The translations under genes were made by a program, and so were the position numbers. Shown piece after piece: positions 13,684-27,570 of a DNA stretch of 64,000 nt. The stretch spans positions 213,020,965 to 213,084,964 of the forward strand of contig OX352774.1 of assembly GCA_947095535.1 (NCBI GenBank), written 5' to 3'. The DNA is from Poecilobothrus nobilitatus (taxonomy: Eukaryota > Arthropoda > Insecta > Diptera > Dolichopodidae). The notes beneath the pieces are model-generated. The model worked only from the letters and a program-made list of their open reading frames with translations, was not told where the DNA came from and did not search any database. Every line of letters starts with the position of its first letter. The first letter of the stretch is position 1.

Positions 13684-14405
13684 CAGAGCTAGTGATTTTC
13701 AAAGCACGAATACTGATATTGGGAAAAATATTCAGTAAAATTTAAATATCTGTTACCGGTACTTGAAAAAATATAAGTACCAGTAACAATACCGGTACTG
13801 GAAGCTTCCAGTACTTTACCAGCCCTTACTAGTACTTACTAGTACTACCAGTACCAACCAGTTCTTAGCAGTACCTACCAGTACCACTAGTACTTACCAG
13901 TACTACGAATACCTGCCAGTATCAACCAATAAGTATCAGTAACTATATTTACCAGTAAGTATCAATACTATTTTTCATAATATTTCATCAGTTGATTTGA
14001 TTTTTCTCAAATATTGGAGTTTCAATAGATTTTGATTATTTGCTTACTTTAAAAATTTAACAAAAAGTTAAAATATTTAAAATATAATTAATGCTTATTA
14101 AATTCCCTTAATAATAAAATATTACTAAACAATATTATTGATTATTACTGGTAAATACAGGTTGGTACTGGTTGATACTAGCAGGTAATGGTACTCTTCA
14201 ATACTTGTACTACTGACAAGTACTTATTTTTACTGGTTAGTAGTAGTACTGGTAATTTCCAGTATCAGTATCGTTACTGATATTTGTATATTTTTTTAAG
14301 TTCCGGTAACGGGTATTTAAATTTTACTGAATATGTTTTCCAGTAACAGTACTGGTACTGGTTTGTTTACTTAAGTACCAAAATACTGTAATTTCATCAA
14401 CTCTG
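13684..14405. mobile_element. Fold-back element with GTACTGG-repeat arms
   Basis: Two arms are inverted copies. The left arm has ttcagtaaaatttaaatatc followed by tgttaccggtac; the reverse complement of the right arm has ttcagtaaaatttaaatacc followed by cgttaccggaac. Each arm continues inward as a degenerate array of agtaccagta/gtactggt units (left about 13,770-13,970, right about 14,140-14,270), around an AT-rich core of about 150 bp. The outer ends are CAGAGCTAGTGATTTT and, in reverse complement, CAGAGTTGATGAAATT. The flanking octamers accagaat and accattag match at 5 of 8 bases, a possible decayed hAT-type duplication. There is no open frame and the element is presumably non-autonomous. Confidence 0.7.
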
Positions 14406-16277
14406 ACCATTAGGTTCAAGATTGAACCCAATTTAATCGTTGCTGTTACAGAAATCAAAACAAAAATTAACGTTTTTTTCAAAAAACAAAAGACTTTCAT
14501 TTGAGCTTGTAATAAAAGATAAATAAATCCTTTTATTATATACTGAAAAATCTTAAATAAATACAAAAAATTAATTAACTATATTTTTAATATACTTACT
14601 TAATTTTAGTTTTTACAATTATGATGATATAATTACGGAAATTAAAAAAAAAAAAAAAAGAAAAATCTTTTCTGGTGGTCCTTTTAAAATAAAATACATA
14701 ATTAATATTATTGTAATTTCATTCAATTAATCTAAATCTTGATATAAATTTAATTATTTTCGGTTAGAAAAAAAATAAATAAAATCACTAATTTAAAACC
14801 AATTATTCCCTTTTTTTCTTTTAATAATCAATCAAAATAAGTTTATTTTAATTATGTAAGTTTTCTGTATAAAAAATAAAATAAACTTTATTTCTTCCGT
14901 AAGTAATAATTTTTTTTTTTTTTTTTTTTGTTTTAAACTCTAAATTTCTTAAAAAGCCACATTGAATTAAGTGGAAAATTTAAAGATAATAATAAGTAAA
15001 TTATTTCAAGGAAATCCTTTAAAAAAAAGAACACAAATTAATAAAATTTTATTTTTTTTTTTAATTACAACGAAATAAAGGAAACAAGAGACTGCAATTT
15101 CATCTGATCCGGTGAAAACAAAGAAAAATAAATAAAAAAAAAAAAAAATAGAAACAGAAACATAAATCGAGGAAGTTTTAAAATATCTAACCTCTTAAAT
15201 CCAAATTTTTTTAAAAATAATTTTCTTATCATAAAACCAAAAAAATAAAAAAAATTTTGTAAAATAATAATAAATTAACCTTATTATCTTAAAATAAAAT
15301 TTTATTTATATTATGGTACTTAAGATACATTACGTATATATGTATGTATATCTTAAGAGACTTGATTAATTTCAATTTTTTGTAAACTTATATTTTAAAA
15401 CTTACTGGATAATAAAACTAAAAATATAAAAAATAAATCGGGTCATAATGTGTACATATAAAAAAAATATATATATAAAATATAACACTTTACTTGGGTT
15501 TTTATTTTTTTTAATTATTTAGGTTCAGAGTTTTACAGAATTACAACAATCTATGAATATCTATATTGAAAAAACAAAAAACAACATTTTTTTTTTTTTA
15601 GATACAAACCGCTCTCTAATCTAAGGATACCCAATTAACAAAAAATATGATATCATAAATCGTTGTTACATGGAATTTTTTTTTTTTTTCAAATTATAAT
15701 TAAGAAGCGTTGATTTTAAATTAGACGCGACAATGAAAATAAAAATAAAAAAAAATAAATTCATTCATTAATAATATATGTTTATATGAAAAATTTGTAC
15801 CGCCATTAACAACACTATTATATTATAGCGAATATAACTTGCACCGCCCCGTGCTGTAATGCATTATTTTATACCATCTTTCACAATTTGTTTATTATAT
15901 GATCATATGATATAAGCAAAGATCATATACATAATTATTTTTTTTTTTTTTTTTAAGCCACATTCAAAAATTTTAAGATGTTTATGAGTTTTTGTGTCGG
16001 TATTTTTTTTTTTTTTTTATTAGTTTTTAAAATTTAACAGTTAAAAATTCTTTTTAATTTTAAAATTTCTTATATGCTTAGTTTTAAAATTTTCGGACTC
16101 TATTTAATTGACGTGAAATTCTTGGTTGTTCTTAGTTCAAAGTTTCATAGTTCAATTTAGGTGATTCAATGTACATACATACGTACATAGAATTTTAAAG
16201 TTCTGTCATCACAGTAATTTAATATAAGATATATACATAATAATATAATACGTATAATAATTTACTTAGTCTTAAAA
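14406..16277. other. Intergenic AT-rich DNA, no gene seen
   Basis: Homopolymer-rich AT sequence. The reverse frame at 14,324-14,566 runs through the right arm of the fold-back element and is not a gene. A short GC-richer patch, gcaccgccccgtgctg (about 15,841-15,856), was noted but not explained. Confidence 0.6.
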
Positions 16278-16745
16278 TTGATGTTACTTTTTCTTTATTA
16301 CCGACCACATACATTAATGTATAAGGTAGGTATTGTTTTCATATTAAAAATTTGTACCCGAGATTTTGGCAAATATGCACTACTCCGGTGTGGAGAAGGC
16401 TGTAAAAAATTTTTTAGCATGATGTCTTTGTGTGTGTGTGTGTGTGTGTCTGTATGGGTATGTCTGTGGGCACGTGTACAGCTTAAACGACTGAGCGGAA
16501 TTTTTTGCAATTTCATATTTTGACATAAATATCTCGGATTGATAAGCTTTTGCAGCAAATCAGACAACCGCAACTGGTAGTTGGCAAGTGTACTTTTTAA
16601 GTTTTTTACGAATATTTCGTAATAGAAAACTTTTAAGAGAAAAATTATTAAAAAAAAAGTTGTTACACACTTAAAGAGGAATAACTTTGCCATAGAACAT
16701 TTTTTGATCCGACTAACTTTAACTTTAGTCTAAAATTTCATCATA
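16278..16745. repeat. Probable transposable-element remnant with (TG)n tract
   Basis: This segment is more complex than its surroundings. It holds a (TG)n microsatellite at 16,429-16,449, followed by gtctgtatgggtatgtctgt and unusually GC-rich blocks (gggcacgtgtacagcttaaa, caaccgcaactggtagttgg). Open frames cross it on both strands (16,278-16,523 forward; 16,298-16,693 reverse), but both run through the TG tract as VCVCV or HTHTH and have no domain. It is best explained as a fragment of a dispersed non-coding repeat; family unknown. Confidence 0.4.
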
Positions 16746-19700
16746 ACACGCCATATGAATTTATATGAACAATTTTTTTTTTATGTTTTTTTTTATATCT
16801 TTAAAAATTTATATACCTACATACTTATGTACATACTTATTTATATACCTACATACTTATATCTATGCATATTATTCTTTTGTTGATGACGTAAAATTAA
16901 AATTTTTGTTAGCAGATTTAATATTAATCTTATGTTTATTTTGTATTTGTTTACAGTTTGTATTATTTTTTACTTTTAATATTTTTGAATGAAAAAAAAA
17001 TCATAATAATAATGTAAATGGATGTATGAATGAATGCACATATATTTTACTATTTCATTGCTCGTTATTGTTATTGAATAAAACAAAATGTTTTTAAATT
17101 ATTAGAAATTATTTTGCATTAATATAAATTATTATGTAAAAAATCTATAAATTTTGGCATTATACTTTTTGTGTAATGGCGGTCGGTCCTGTGGTGGAGA
17201 CAGATGATTTTTTTTTTTTTCATTTTATGTTTAGTTTTTACGTTTTATTACTTTTTACAAAATGAAGAAAAGCCTAAAGTAATAAAAACTGCATTCAATT
17301 CATTCAAAAAAATAAATATTAAAATTTTTTATTATATTGTGAAAATTTTTTATTACACACTTTTATTTGATAATTTCCTCATTTTTTTTTTTTACACTAA
17401 TCTTTTAAACCTGAAATAATGAAAGAAAAATAAAGCAAATTTTTAATCGTTTTTTCTGTTACCGTTATATCTCTTTTCATTACAAATTATCAAAATTCGT
17501 ACACAAGTTGTCAAAAGCTCAAAATTTTTAAGATGTTTAAACAGTATTGATATTTAAATATATTTTGGATAGTTTCATAATTACTATTAATATTTCACAA
17601 TCATATTTGATTGAATCAAAGCTATCTTGTTGACAGTTGATCAAAACAAAGATGTTATTGGCCAATATGAATCATGTTCTTTGAATTTTTAGCTGGGACA
17701 TATTTTTTCATACCAAGTTTCATTATTACTATAATATTATCTTTCTTTCAATAAACATTTTTGCTTGAAGTGAATGTTTTTAATTTTTTTTTTGAGCCGA
17801 TGAATAGGGATAGTAAACTGAGTTTCTTATTTTGACCATATCGATTATTTCTGTTATTTAGTTCTTTCCTCTTGAAACTCAATAAATTAAAATATGTAAG
17901 ACTATGTAATGTGCAGTTAATGTGTATTTAATGTGTAAAACTAATGTGTAAGAGCTTTAAATTTAGCTACAGTGACACCTCTTATAACATCTGACATTTA
18001 CACATACTTAATGGATTCTAAAAATTTCTAAAGAGTCTACGAATCTTAAAAGTCGTAATCATATAACAATAGAGCATTCACAGGACGCAAATGAGATATA
18101 TTTGGAACTATTTTTAATAGAATATTTTCAAAAATTCTACAGTCACTTATTTTCTAGTGAAAATAAAATATGAAACAGAAGAACCATTAGTTTACATTTT
18201 AAAGATTTAAATCCCAATGGTTAGTCCTCTTATCATTCTATCTTAGTCCTCCTCCAATAGTTGCTTCTCTTAGTATCAAAAATTTCTGTTATATGTTAAT
18301 TGTTAGTCTTCTATCGAAAATTATTTTTTTTACATTTTAAAATGAGTCGGCTAACTTTTAAAGAAATATGATTTTTCAACAAAGTTTTATTAAAATACTA
18401 TAATATTTTAGTGAATCTAATAATTAAGAATTAAACAATTTAAGCTGAGTAACAAATTGCCACTTTTTTAAAATAAATCGACAGACTAACAAATAAACTA
18501 AAATAAGAATGCAACTAAAACGGTAAAAAACTGTTGATTTAATTCAATCTCTATAGATTTGTTCTTTGTTCTTTTTTATGTTGACCCTCTCTTTCTTTTG
18601 TTTTGTAAAGCATTATGTTGTGTTTATTTATTATTGTTTTACAACCCGTCATATATTGCCTTCTTTTTGCCTTAATTTAACGCAATAAATTAAATGGCTT
18701 TAGGACGGTCAAAAAAAAACAAAAAAGAAAGAAAATTAAGAAAAATAAATTATTTTATTACACGACATGAAATGTGATCATTTTAACATTTACTTTAGGT
18801 ATTAATGAATGGCACAACAATAATATTATGGTATCATTTACCATAATAAAATAACAAAAACCCTCTGAAAAACTAAATTATGCATATTTAAATCATATTT
18901 TATAATGAAGAAATGATGATGGTGCAATCAGCCTACGGGGATTTAAAAGGAACAATTTAAAATCTAATCTAAATAGAAAATAATGACAAAATAAATTATA
19001 ATTATATTTCTAAAAGAACACTTTTAGAACATATTTAAAAAAATTTTTTTAGTAAATATTTAAATGTAAATAAAATAAAATGTACATCATGTGACGAATA
19101 TCAGGGATGGGTAATATTTTAACAGATTCTATAATGTAGAGTATATTTTACAAATTACAGTGTTTTACCCAGAATAGCGTAATTTGATTATTTTTGCATT
19201 ATATAACAAATATAGATATCTAATATAGCAATATAATAGTAAAAATAAAATAATAGATGGCGCACAAATAAAAATAAAATATTTGTGTTTCATTGCCTTG
19301 TACAATAGTTACAGCTGAGTAATCAACGGCTTAATGAAGATAATCATTCCAAAAACTGAAGCTTAGTCAAATATGAATAATGGATGACTTAATATTTGCT
19401 GTATGCTCCTTATAGTAGTGGAAAGGAAATTGAAATATGAAGATCGGGAGTCAAAGAAAAGTTAAGCCTATATTAAAATAAAAATTAAAATTGCACAGTT
19501 ATATTCAAAATTTAATCAGAAATTTGCTTCAAAAAAACTATGCAAATGTTTGTCCGATTATAGTATAGGCAGTTTGTCAGATTTATCAGACAGTTTTTTT
19601 AGATTTATAATCATTTTGTCAGATTTCAGTCCTCCGGTAAACATAAAAATAAACTTGCCCTAAGTCTCACGTGTATCACGTGTATCGTGGTGAACATTTC

Positions 19701-22700
19701 TGAATTTTCTGAAAAGCACCCATCAATTGGTGACTCAATGTATTAAAATCGATTATCGGTTAATTCTTTAAGACAGTTCACTTTTAATATTAAATCATTG
19801 TGATCACTGTTATAATTCTAAAAAGCTAATTTTAAAATTTATGATGAACATCATAGAGTTTCAATTAATTTAAAATTTTAATTTTTCTAAAATTCCTATT
19901 TTTAGCACATTTTCTATGAAATCATATGCCAAATCTTGCATTGATCATATGTCCTTATCCCAAAAACCAAACTGTTAATTTGTATTAAAGATCTATTTGA
20001 ATGTATGAAACTCTCCAGAAAGTACCATGCAGCTTCTTTTTGTTTTCTTTTCCAGTTTAAAGAAGTAAGGACTCAAATATACTGCAACTTTAAACACATA
20101 TAATTTTTTTTTTAATTCAGTTATATTTGAACATTTTTAAAATGGTTTCTTAAAAGTTTTATTCAAAATTAAAAAGTTCATCTTCATTTGTCACAATTCA
20201 TTCTTATCACAAATTATCAAAAATCAAATCTATATGCCGCAATCCCTTTAGATGTTGGCAATGTAATTTTAATATGTCGAATGAAATGGTAGCCGATACT
20301 TGAACCATTAAAATCTTATTATTTTCGTAACAAGGAAATTTTAAAATTTTACTTGCCATTCCAAAATGAATTTTTGTTGCCATAATGCCTTGTTTCTTTC
20401 TACTGCCTGACATTATAACATATACCTATTTGTACATCCATATAATATATTTTAAATATATGTATGCAAGTGTTTACTTTTCTCGTCCCTAACATTTTTA
20501 TTACTACTTTTATATTATTTACATAAAAATGCATATTGTTAAATTAAAATTTGTTTTACAATCTGCTTCCTTTAGTCGGTTCGCGGTATTTTTTTTTCCA
20601 ATTTTTTTTGAATAAAAGGAATATTTAAAAACAAAACAAACAATGAAATAAATATAAAAAATCTTTATTTTATTCAGGATGTTTTAACAACAGTCCTAAC
20701 AAATGACAGCAATTAACATTATCATAATCATAAGGAATTGTTTTAATTTATATTAAGGTTTTCTTTTGCATGTATTACATAAATGTGTATATGTATGTAC
20801 ATATTTCTATATTTTTATGAAATATGAATTTGTTAAAAGAGTAAAAGAGAAAGATATAAATTAAGCAAAAATCATATCAAAAATCTGTCATTTTTGTTTT
20901 TTTTTATTATTCCTATTTTATAACGTTTCTCTGGTATATTATTGTTTTATTTTTATGAATGACTGAAAGAACAAATAAAATTTTGTGTATAAATTTTTGT
21001 CATCTAATAAAATCAAGAAATGCCGAAAAAAAAATGGAATAAATGTAATATGACGCCGACAATCAGATCAAACTTTATCTCCTTGGTACTGTCATTTTGT
21101 GTTTCAATCAGTTTGTTTATGGACATGTCAAAAAAAAGGAAAACAGAAAAGAAAAATTAAAATTAAAATAAAATCTCCAAGTTTTATAAACGTCTTTTTT
21201 TTTTTTTTTTTGTTTTAAGCGAATTTCAAATAAATGTGATTAAAAAAAATACTCTAAGAATCCAGGATTGTGTTAAAAATAGAGATTTCTATCACCCCAG
21301 TTCTTTAAATGAATGTTTACAAAGACACTTAAGTAACTTGTTTTTTTGTTTTTTTTTTTTTAAACATTTGTGGGGGTAATTAATGCGTAAGCATACATTT
21401 CATGTAGGTACATACATATATACAAAATATTTTGTTTTATCTAAAGAATCGGATTTATTATTTTAAGCATTAGATAAGATGGATGAGTAAAAAATATGAT
21501 TTTAAAGCATATTTAGGAAAAAACAAAATAAAAAAAAAGTTAAAGAAAACAGGAAATTATAAAATTTATAATGCAAATAAAATATCTAAAAAAAAATTTT
21601 TGGATTAGGATTACGGTTGACAATTTTTAATGTAAACATTTTGGCAGTGTTTAAACACTATACCCATATCAAATTATTTCTGATTCATGACAATGGCAAA
21701 AAGTAAAAAACAAAAAAAGCAACGAACTAATAAAATATGCCGATTTCGATTTACAAGCATTAAAAGACTTAAATAGCATGTTGTTGTTTATATTATTATT
21801 AATATTGTAGCCAGTTTAAGTAATCAAATTTAAAATAATTTTTTTATTAATTATAGTGTTAATGTGAAATTTTTCATGTCAAATTTTTTATTTCAAAATT
21901 ATGTCAAAAGAATCCGACAAAAATTTTTTTTTGTTTTTATTTTTTGACATACCAATTCGTTTTTATAAATTGCCGAAAAAAAAAAAAAATTGTAATAAAA
22001 TATTTTTTATTAGGTATATTTTTTGGCTGGAAGTAATAAAAATGCAATAAGAATTAATTATTAATAAGAGAAAAATAAAAAGAATAAAGAAAATAATTAA
22101 AATTTTAGTAAGTACTGATAAACATTTACATTACAAACTTATTGCAAGCAAAGATTAAATTAAGTATCTATACATTAAGAATTTTTAAACGTAAAATATA
22201 CAATACGTGGTCCCGAAAAAGTTTTATATAGTATAGATAGCGCATATTCCACTTTGATTGGTTTATAGTTTAAACTGTATATTGAAAAAAAAACTAATGA
22301 GAATGAAAATCAATAGAAAAGATACAAATTAAATGAAACAAAAAATGGGACGTACCATTCTCCTGTAAGAGATGTAGTAAAAGTTTAAATACTATAAAAC
22401 GTGAACGTTTGTTAAATTAGCAAAAAGTTCGATGCGAACCTGTTACCGGTATTGTTATAAAGAATTTTATTTTGAAGATTTTTGTACACCTCTCTTGTTC
22501 TATAATTTCCTTTTATTGTAAGACGTTTTTTTTTTGGGTTGTTTTTTTTTTTTTTATTTCTATTATGGATGAACCGTTATTTCTAATTAAAGTAATGTTT
22601 CGCCATCTTCCGATAATATTGATTTGAAATAGTAAGGAAAATTCTTATACAGTATATTAAAAGTTTTTAAAATCTTTTTGATATTTTTTATCTAATTTCT

Positions 22701-25583
22701 GCATTCATTTGTATGGCTTCACAATGCAGAATAGGTTTTTATACTAGTCTATCATATAGATAGTTTGATGATAGTATGATATTCTATCTGCCCCGACAAT
22801 TTGGTTTACTTTTGACAACATATTTCCAATTAATTGTCTATAAATGTCTTCATTTTTTCCTTATCCTTCCATATCCTTTTACAGCGACGACATTTTTTTC
22901 AATAATATATTGAGTATTGTTGGTTACTTTTAAATACATATTCTTCTGCTTCACTTGGAGTCGACCCATAAATTTTACATACATTATTTTCCTTTAAAAA
23001 CTTTTAAGTTAAGAATGGAAAATATTTAAGAGAAGACAATAGTGTTTTATTCAGAAGTTTTTACATATGTAAGTATTTAAATTATATACAAAAGTTTGAA
23101 TTTGAGAAGCGTCAAGTGTGCATCTATTGGTTTCTGCAGTTTATCTTGTATGTTATCTTGTTTTTGTTTTTAATAACGCTGCTATAAATAATATTTTAAG
23201 CTTTCCCTTTTCGTTGATTAGGATCAGTTGATCCGTGATTAATTAATTTCTTACATTTTTGACTTTATATCCTTATGTTTATACCGAACAACTTAAAAAT
23301 TTTTCTATTTTTTTTTTATGTAGCGATTTTTGGTATTTTTTTTTTTTTTTTCAAGTTTTTACTTGTAATTAATTTATGATTTTTTTAAGAAATTTCACAT
23401 AAAAGCATAGGTACTAAAAAAAAAAAAATAAAAATAAAATTTTCCCATTTTTATTTATGTACTTTTAATTAATTAATGAAGGAAATCAGTAATTAAAGAA
23501 CCAATGATTTATTTTAAAGCTTTTTATTTCCATTTTATTTAAAAAAAAAAAAACAAAAAGACAAAAAAAATTAAATTTATTGGAAATTATTGTTTTTAAC
23601 ATTTCTATATAAAAATTTAACAACCCATTTTTTAATACAATAAAAAAAAAATTATATATATATATTATTATATCTAGCTATATATAGTATAAAAAAATAA
23701 GGAAAGTCTGAAAAAAGTAATTAAAAAAATGATTCTAAAGTCAAGTGCCGATACCCGACAAAAAAAAAAAAAAAGAAACGATAAATATTTATTTTTTTTT
23801 AATTTTCCATAAAAAATCGGACTTTTTTTTTTTGCTTTTTTTTTTTTAATAATTGGAATAAAAATACTTAACATGCTAATTACTTTCTTAAATACATACA
23901 TAAAATGGAAATATAAAAATTATTTCCTGTCATTAATTTCTATAATGTATGGTGTTTATAGTAAAAGTCTCGATAATAAATTATTATATACCTAAAATGT
24001 TCTGTTAAAAAATTACTATGTATACGTATATATTTATATATATATAACAATTAAATAAAGAAATAAAACATTTAATTAAGGAGAAATATAATAAAATTTA
24101 TTTCTAGCTCATTTGTACTTTGATTAGTAACAATAACAACATTTTTTTTTTAAATTTACTGCTTTTACTGAGTCTTTGGAAATATTCATTTTTATTTTAT
24201 TTATTTTTTTTTTCATTACATTTCATAGATGCAGAGGGTTTCTACCAGACATATCTATTTATCTAGGTCTATTGTACTCTCCAATGATATACTCCAAGGT
24301 AAGTGTTTTACATCAACTCTTTTTAAAATATAATTAATGGAATACTACTTAAGTCTACTATCTTTTCAGTAGAAATGTGTCGAGTTCAAATCCATATCAG
24401 ATCTGAACCAAATATGTAAAAGGTTATATTACAAATATATATAACAAAAATATATTAAGCGATTCTCTGATGTTCGATATCACATTATTTGAAAATATAA
24501 AAAATTATATACAAGAACTGTGGTTTAACAGTAAATGGTATTTGTTTGAATTGGCGAAAAGATTGATTAGAGTTTTAAAAAGAGAAAAGAACTGCTGTAA
24601 AAATATTTAAGCTCTTAAACTTTTAAATAATAACGAAAATGAACAAAGACTATGGATAAATACTTAAGCTAAGTTAGAGTAGCTGAAATAAGTAACAAAA
24701 ATTTTCAACTTTTGGTTTATCTTAAAGTTTAATTTACAAGCATAAATTTAATAAAAAAAAGTTTTTCATTTTATTTTAGATTTGTGGTAAACCTCTTTAA
24801 AACATTTTTTTATTTTTTATATAACTTTATATCATTAAGTAACTACTAATATTATTTTTTAGAGAACACCAGATTTGTAATGAATAATTGTTTGAATTTG
24901 GTTCATCTATATTCAAACTTATAATTTAGAATTAAAAAAAAATAAAAATATACCTACTACTTAATACTGAAGTAACAGAGTCACTGTATCGAAAATTTTA
25001 TAGTGGGAAGCTTTTATATAAATATTATTTTTGCCAAAACCGTTTATTTAATTTAATAATTGTAGGAGACTCAGTACAATAAATAATTGACAGATATCAA
25101 ATACAGATACATATTAACTAACACAAACAGAAAAGCCCTAATAAAAATAGATTAAAATAAAAAATAGAATATGTAAGAATCAGTAAATAGATAAGTTAAG
25201 TTAATGATTAAAATTGCCACAAGGTACACTTGAAAAAAGCAATAGGAACATAAAGAAAAACGGTTTTTATCTATTATCTATCACATGTTAGATTCGAAAA
25301 TTTCTATTTTATTGTATGAAATCTAAAGCTAAAAATATAAGCGGAACTAGTGAATCCCACTTTTCTACATAAATATAATCATTTTCTTAGAATGTTTTCT
25401 CTGTAGTTTCAACATACACTTGTGGAGCTAACAGGCTTGTCAGTCTAAAAGTAAAACTAAATTGCCAAGGCAAAAAAAAACTGAATTTAAATAACATAAT
25501 ATAATTTTGAATTTCGTTTACAAAACTTAAACTATTATCATTTATAACAAATAAATTAAGAAATTTTGACAAGTGTAAAAATT
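16746..25583. other. Intergenic AT-rich DNA, no gene seen
   Basis: No coding segment was recognised. A 21-bp repeat beginning tttatatacctacatac occurs exactly at 16,808-16,828 and 16,840-16,860. A hAT-end-like string, cagggatgggtaatatttt, begins at 19,102 without a partner. Frames at 16,765-16,992, 17,204-17,419, 20,207-20,413 (reverse), 23,674-23,901 (reverse) and 25,387-25,572 (reverse) show no family motif. A short B-box-like string, gagttcaaatcc, lies near 24,381 and might be a SINE scrap. Confidence 0.55.
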
Positions 25584-25726
25584 ACACAGCCTTTCCTTTT
25601 CAGGAGTGGCTGTAAATGTTGTAAGGGGGAATTATTCTTACAACGTGTGTGGGATTCGAAGCCATACTCCCTCGATCTTTACAAAGTATTTTATACGCTC
25701 TAACCCACTAGGCCACCGAGGCCTCC
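25584..25726 (-). mobile_element. tRNA-derived SINE, copy 1 (full body)
   Basis: On the minus strand this begins GGCCTCGGTGGCCTAGTGGG, which contains a tRNA A-box-like TGGCCTAGTGG. After about 50 bases comes a B-box-like GGCTTCGAATCCCAC, as in a tRNA T-arm. A further 60-70 bp non-tRNA body follows, with an internal inverted repeat (cgttgtaagaat ... attcccccttacaac) and the end cagccactcctgaaaaggaa. The head-plus-body layout is that of a Pol III-transcribed SINE. Copy 2 (36,474-36,614) matches over the full length; copy 3 has only the tRNA-like head. No clear target duplication was found for this copy. Confidence 0.8.
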
Positions 25727-27239
25727 ACTAAACTATTTAATACTTGCAAACTGATTATCATTAATACAACTTCTTAATGTTGTGTGTCTGTATAATCTCT
25801 TCTGATAGTTATGAACATGCTCTTAAATTCAATTAAAATTCAATAATCAATTTATTTCATTTTTGAAAAAACACATTGATAAAATAATATTGCAACATTA
25901 CTAAGAACGGGGGTACTAACAGTGAGTAACTATACTCTTGCTCTTGCACAAAATTCTGGATTAAAACTAACAGTACAGTAACCATATAAAGTAACATATT
26001 CTTAGGTATATTAAATATTCTTTTAATTTGTTTTTCTTTGCTTAAAAATTATTCAGCCTTAGTAATGATGAAAAATTTTCATCCCCAAAGCTACGAAACT
26101 ATTTTTGAACTGTACAGATTTAAAATATTGAGAAAAACTTTAATAACTATCACCTAATTTGTTTTTTTTATTACATACATAGGTTTACATACATAAAAAT
26201 ACATAGTTTAGAAAAATAAACAATTTTGATAGTCACTATATTATATAATCATTAATCAAGATTTTCTTTTCAATTTACCACTAATTTCAAAGTTCTAATA
26301 TTCAATCAAAGATTATATTACACTTCTCTTATTTGTTATACTCCTCTTATATGTTATCCCCCTCCCTTCCTTTTCTTTCTTTTATTTAAAACTACTAAAT
26401 CATTACAATTTTACTTTGACTACAATTAATTTAAACCATTTAATTCAACAAATTTATATCCTTTCATATTTAAAACAATATTTCATTAATTATTAAAATT
26501 TTTAACAACATTATAATGGGGTAAAACCACAAAATCGAGTAAAAAATGTCCAGTTTTTGCTAATAAAAAAAAAAAACCGACACTATTTTCATTTTATTTC
26601 AAATTTTTTTTTTTAAACTGCATCAAATTCTATTCTAAACATATTCAACATAAACAATTTCTAAAGAATAACTAACGATAAAAGATTGAATGAAAAATGA
26701 AGAAAAAAAAAAAACTGAAAATAAAATATCAAATTAACTTTTACTGCTTAATTTCATGAAAATTGCATGCTTACAACATAAATTATGATTTTTTATGATT
26801 TCCTTTTACCATATCATCATATTTAGATTTTCCAGTTCAGTTTGAAATTACACTCTTTGGTCATATTTCATTTTTTTTTTATGAAAAAAAAACAAAAAAA
26901 CAAAAACGCAACGAAATTTTTAAAAGATGAAAAAAAAAAAATGAGAAATGGAAGTAAAAGAGATGTAATATATAATATATAATATATATACGAGTATATA
27001 TATATAAATGTATAAATATTAAAAGAATCACTCAGTCTATAAAAAACATTACGTTACAATTTATCGAAACAATATTTCTCGAAATTTGTTTTTTTTTGTT
27101 GAACACTAGAAGAAAGAAGAAGAAATTTGTTTGTACACTATAGTGTCCTCTTAATTTAGAAGAATTATTGCGTTTTTAATTACAGTCCTCTAAGTCCTCT
27201 AAGAACCTCTACTGCATGACATTTTTATTTTTTGTTTTT
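25727..27239. other. Intergenic AT-rich DNA, no gene seen
   Basis: AT-rich with long A runs. A small tandem pair (ctcttatttgttat and ctcttatatgttat) lies near 26,327-26,360, and TA-rich strings near 26,970-27,010. No open frame reaches a believable coding pattern. Confidence 0.6.
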
Positions 27240-27570
27240 TTTTTGCATGCTTTGCAAACTCTAGAAAAAAATTCCTTTATACATGATTATTTTTGGTTTA
27301 TGAGAAGAGGAATTGAAGATAGTAGAAGAGAGTTGGGAGATTGTTTGGATCGATGAATCTAAAAAGGTTCTTTTTGAAAGATTTCAAATTGTATAATGAA
27401 CCATATCAATCATTATGCAATTTCATGGGAACAAATTGGATAAGCATATTCCACATTTTAGTAATTCTTATAATTAATGAGTTTTCCATAATAAGTTTTC
27501 ACTTTTCAGCCACCTAAGAATTTCCACTATATAGAAATGGGCATTTAATGCCTCTCTAGTATTGCTATGG
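27240..27570 (+). repeat. Interspersed repeat family A, copy 2
   Basis: Shares with copies 1 and 3, in the same order, the blocks aaactctagaaa, gaagatagtag, gagagttggg, caaattgtataatgaa, gggaacaaattggataagca, ccacattttagtaattctta and aatgagttttccataataag. Its downstream part (cacctaagaatttccactat) matches the tail of copy 1. Stops occur in all frames. The element type is not identified. Confidence 0.7.

Noticed and set aside
16298..16693. 131-codon reverse frame
   Set aside because: Its core is a His-Thr run from the TG microsatellite; the rest has no domain. Treated as a frame across a repeat.
19102..19120. hAT-like terminus cagggatgggtaatatttt
   Set aside because: No inverted partner or 8-bp duplication could be found within the following kilobase, so a transposon call is unsupported.
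20207..20413. Reverse frame of 68 codons with mixed amino-acid composition
   Set aside because: More protein-like than most, but no recognisable family, no flanking exons, and no extension beyond the ATG; insufficient to call.
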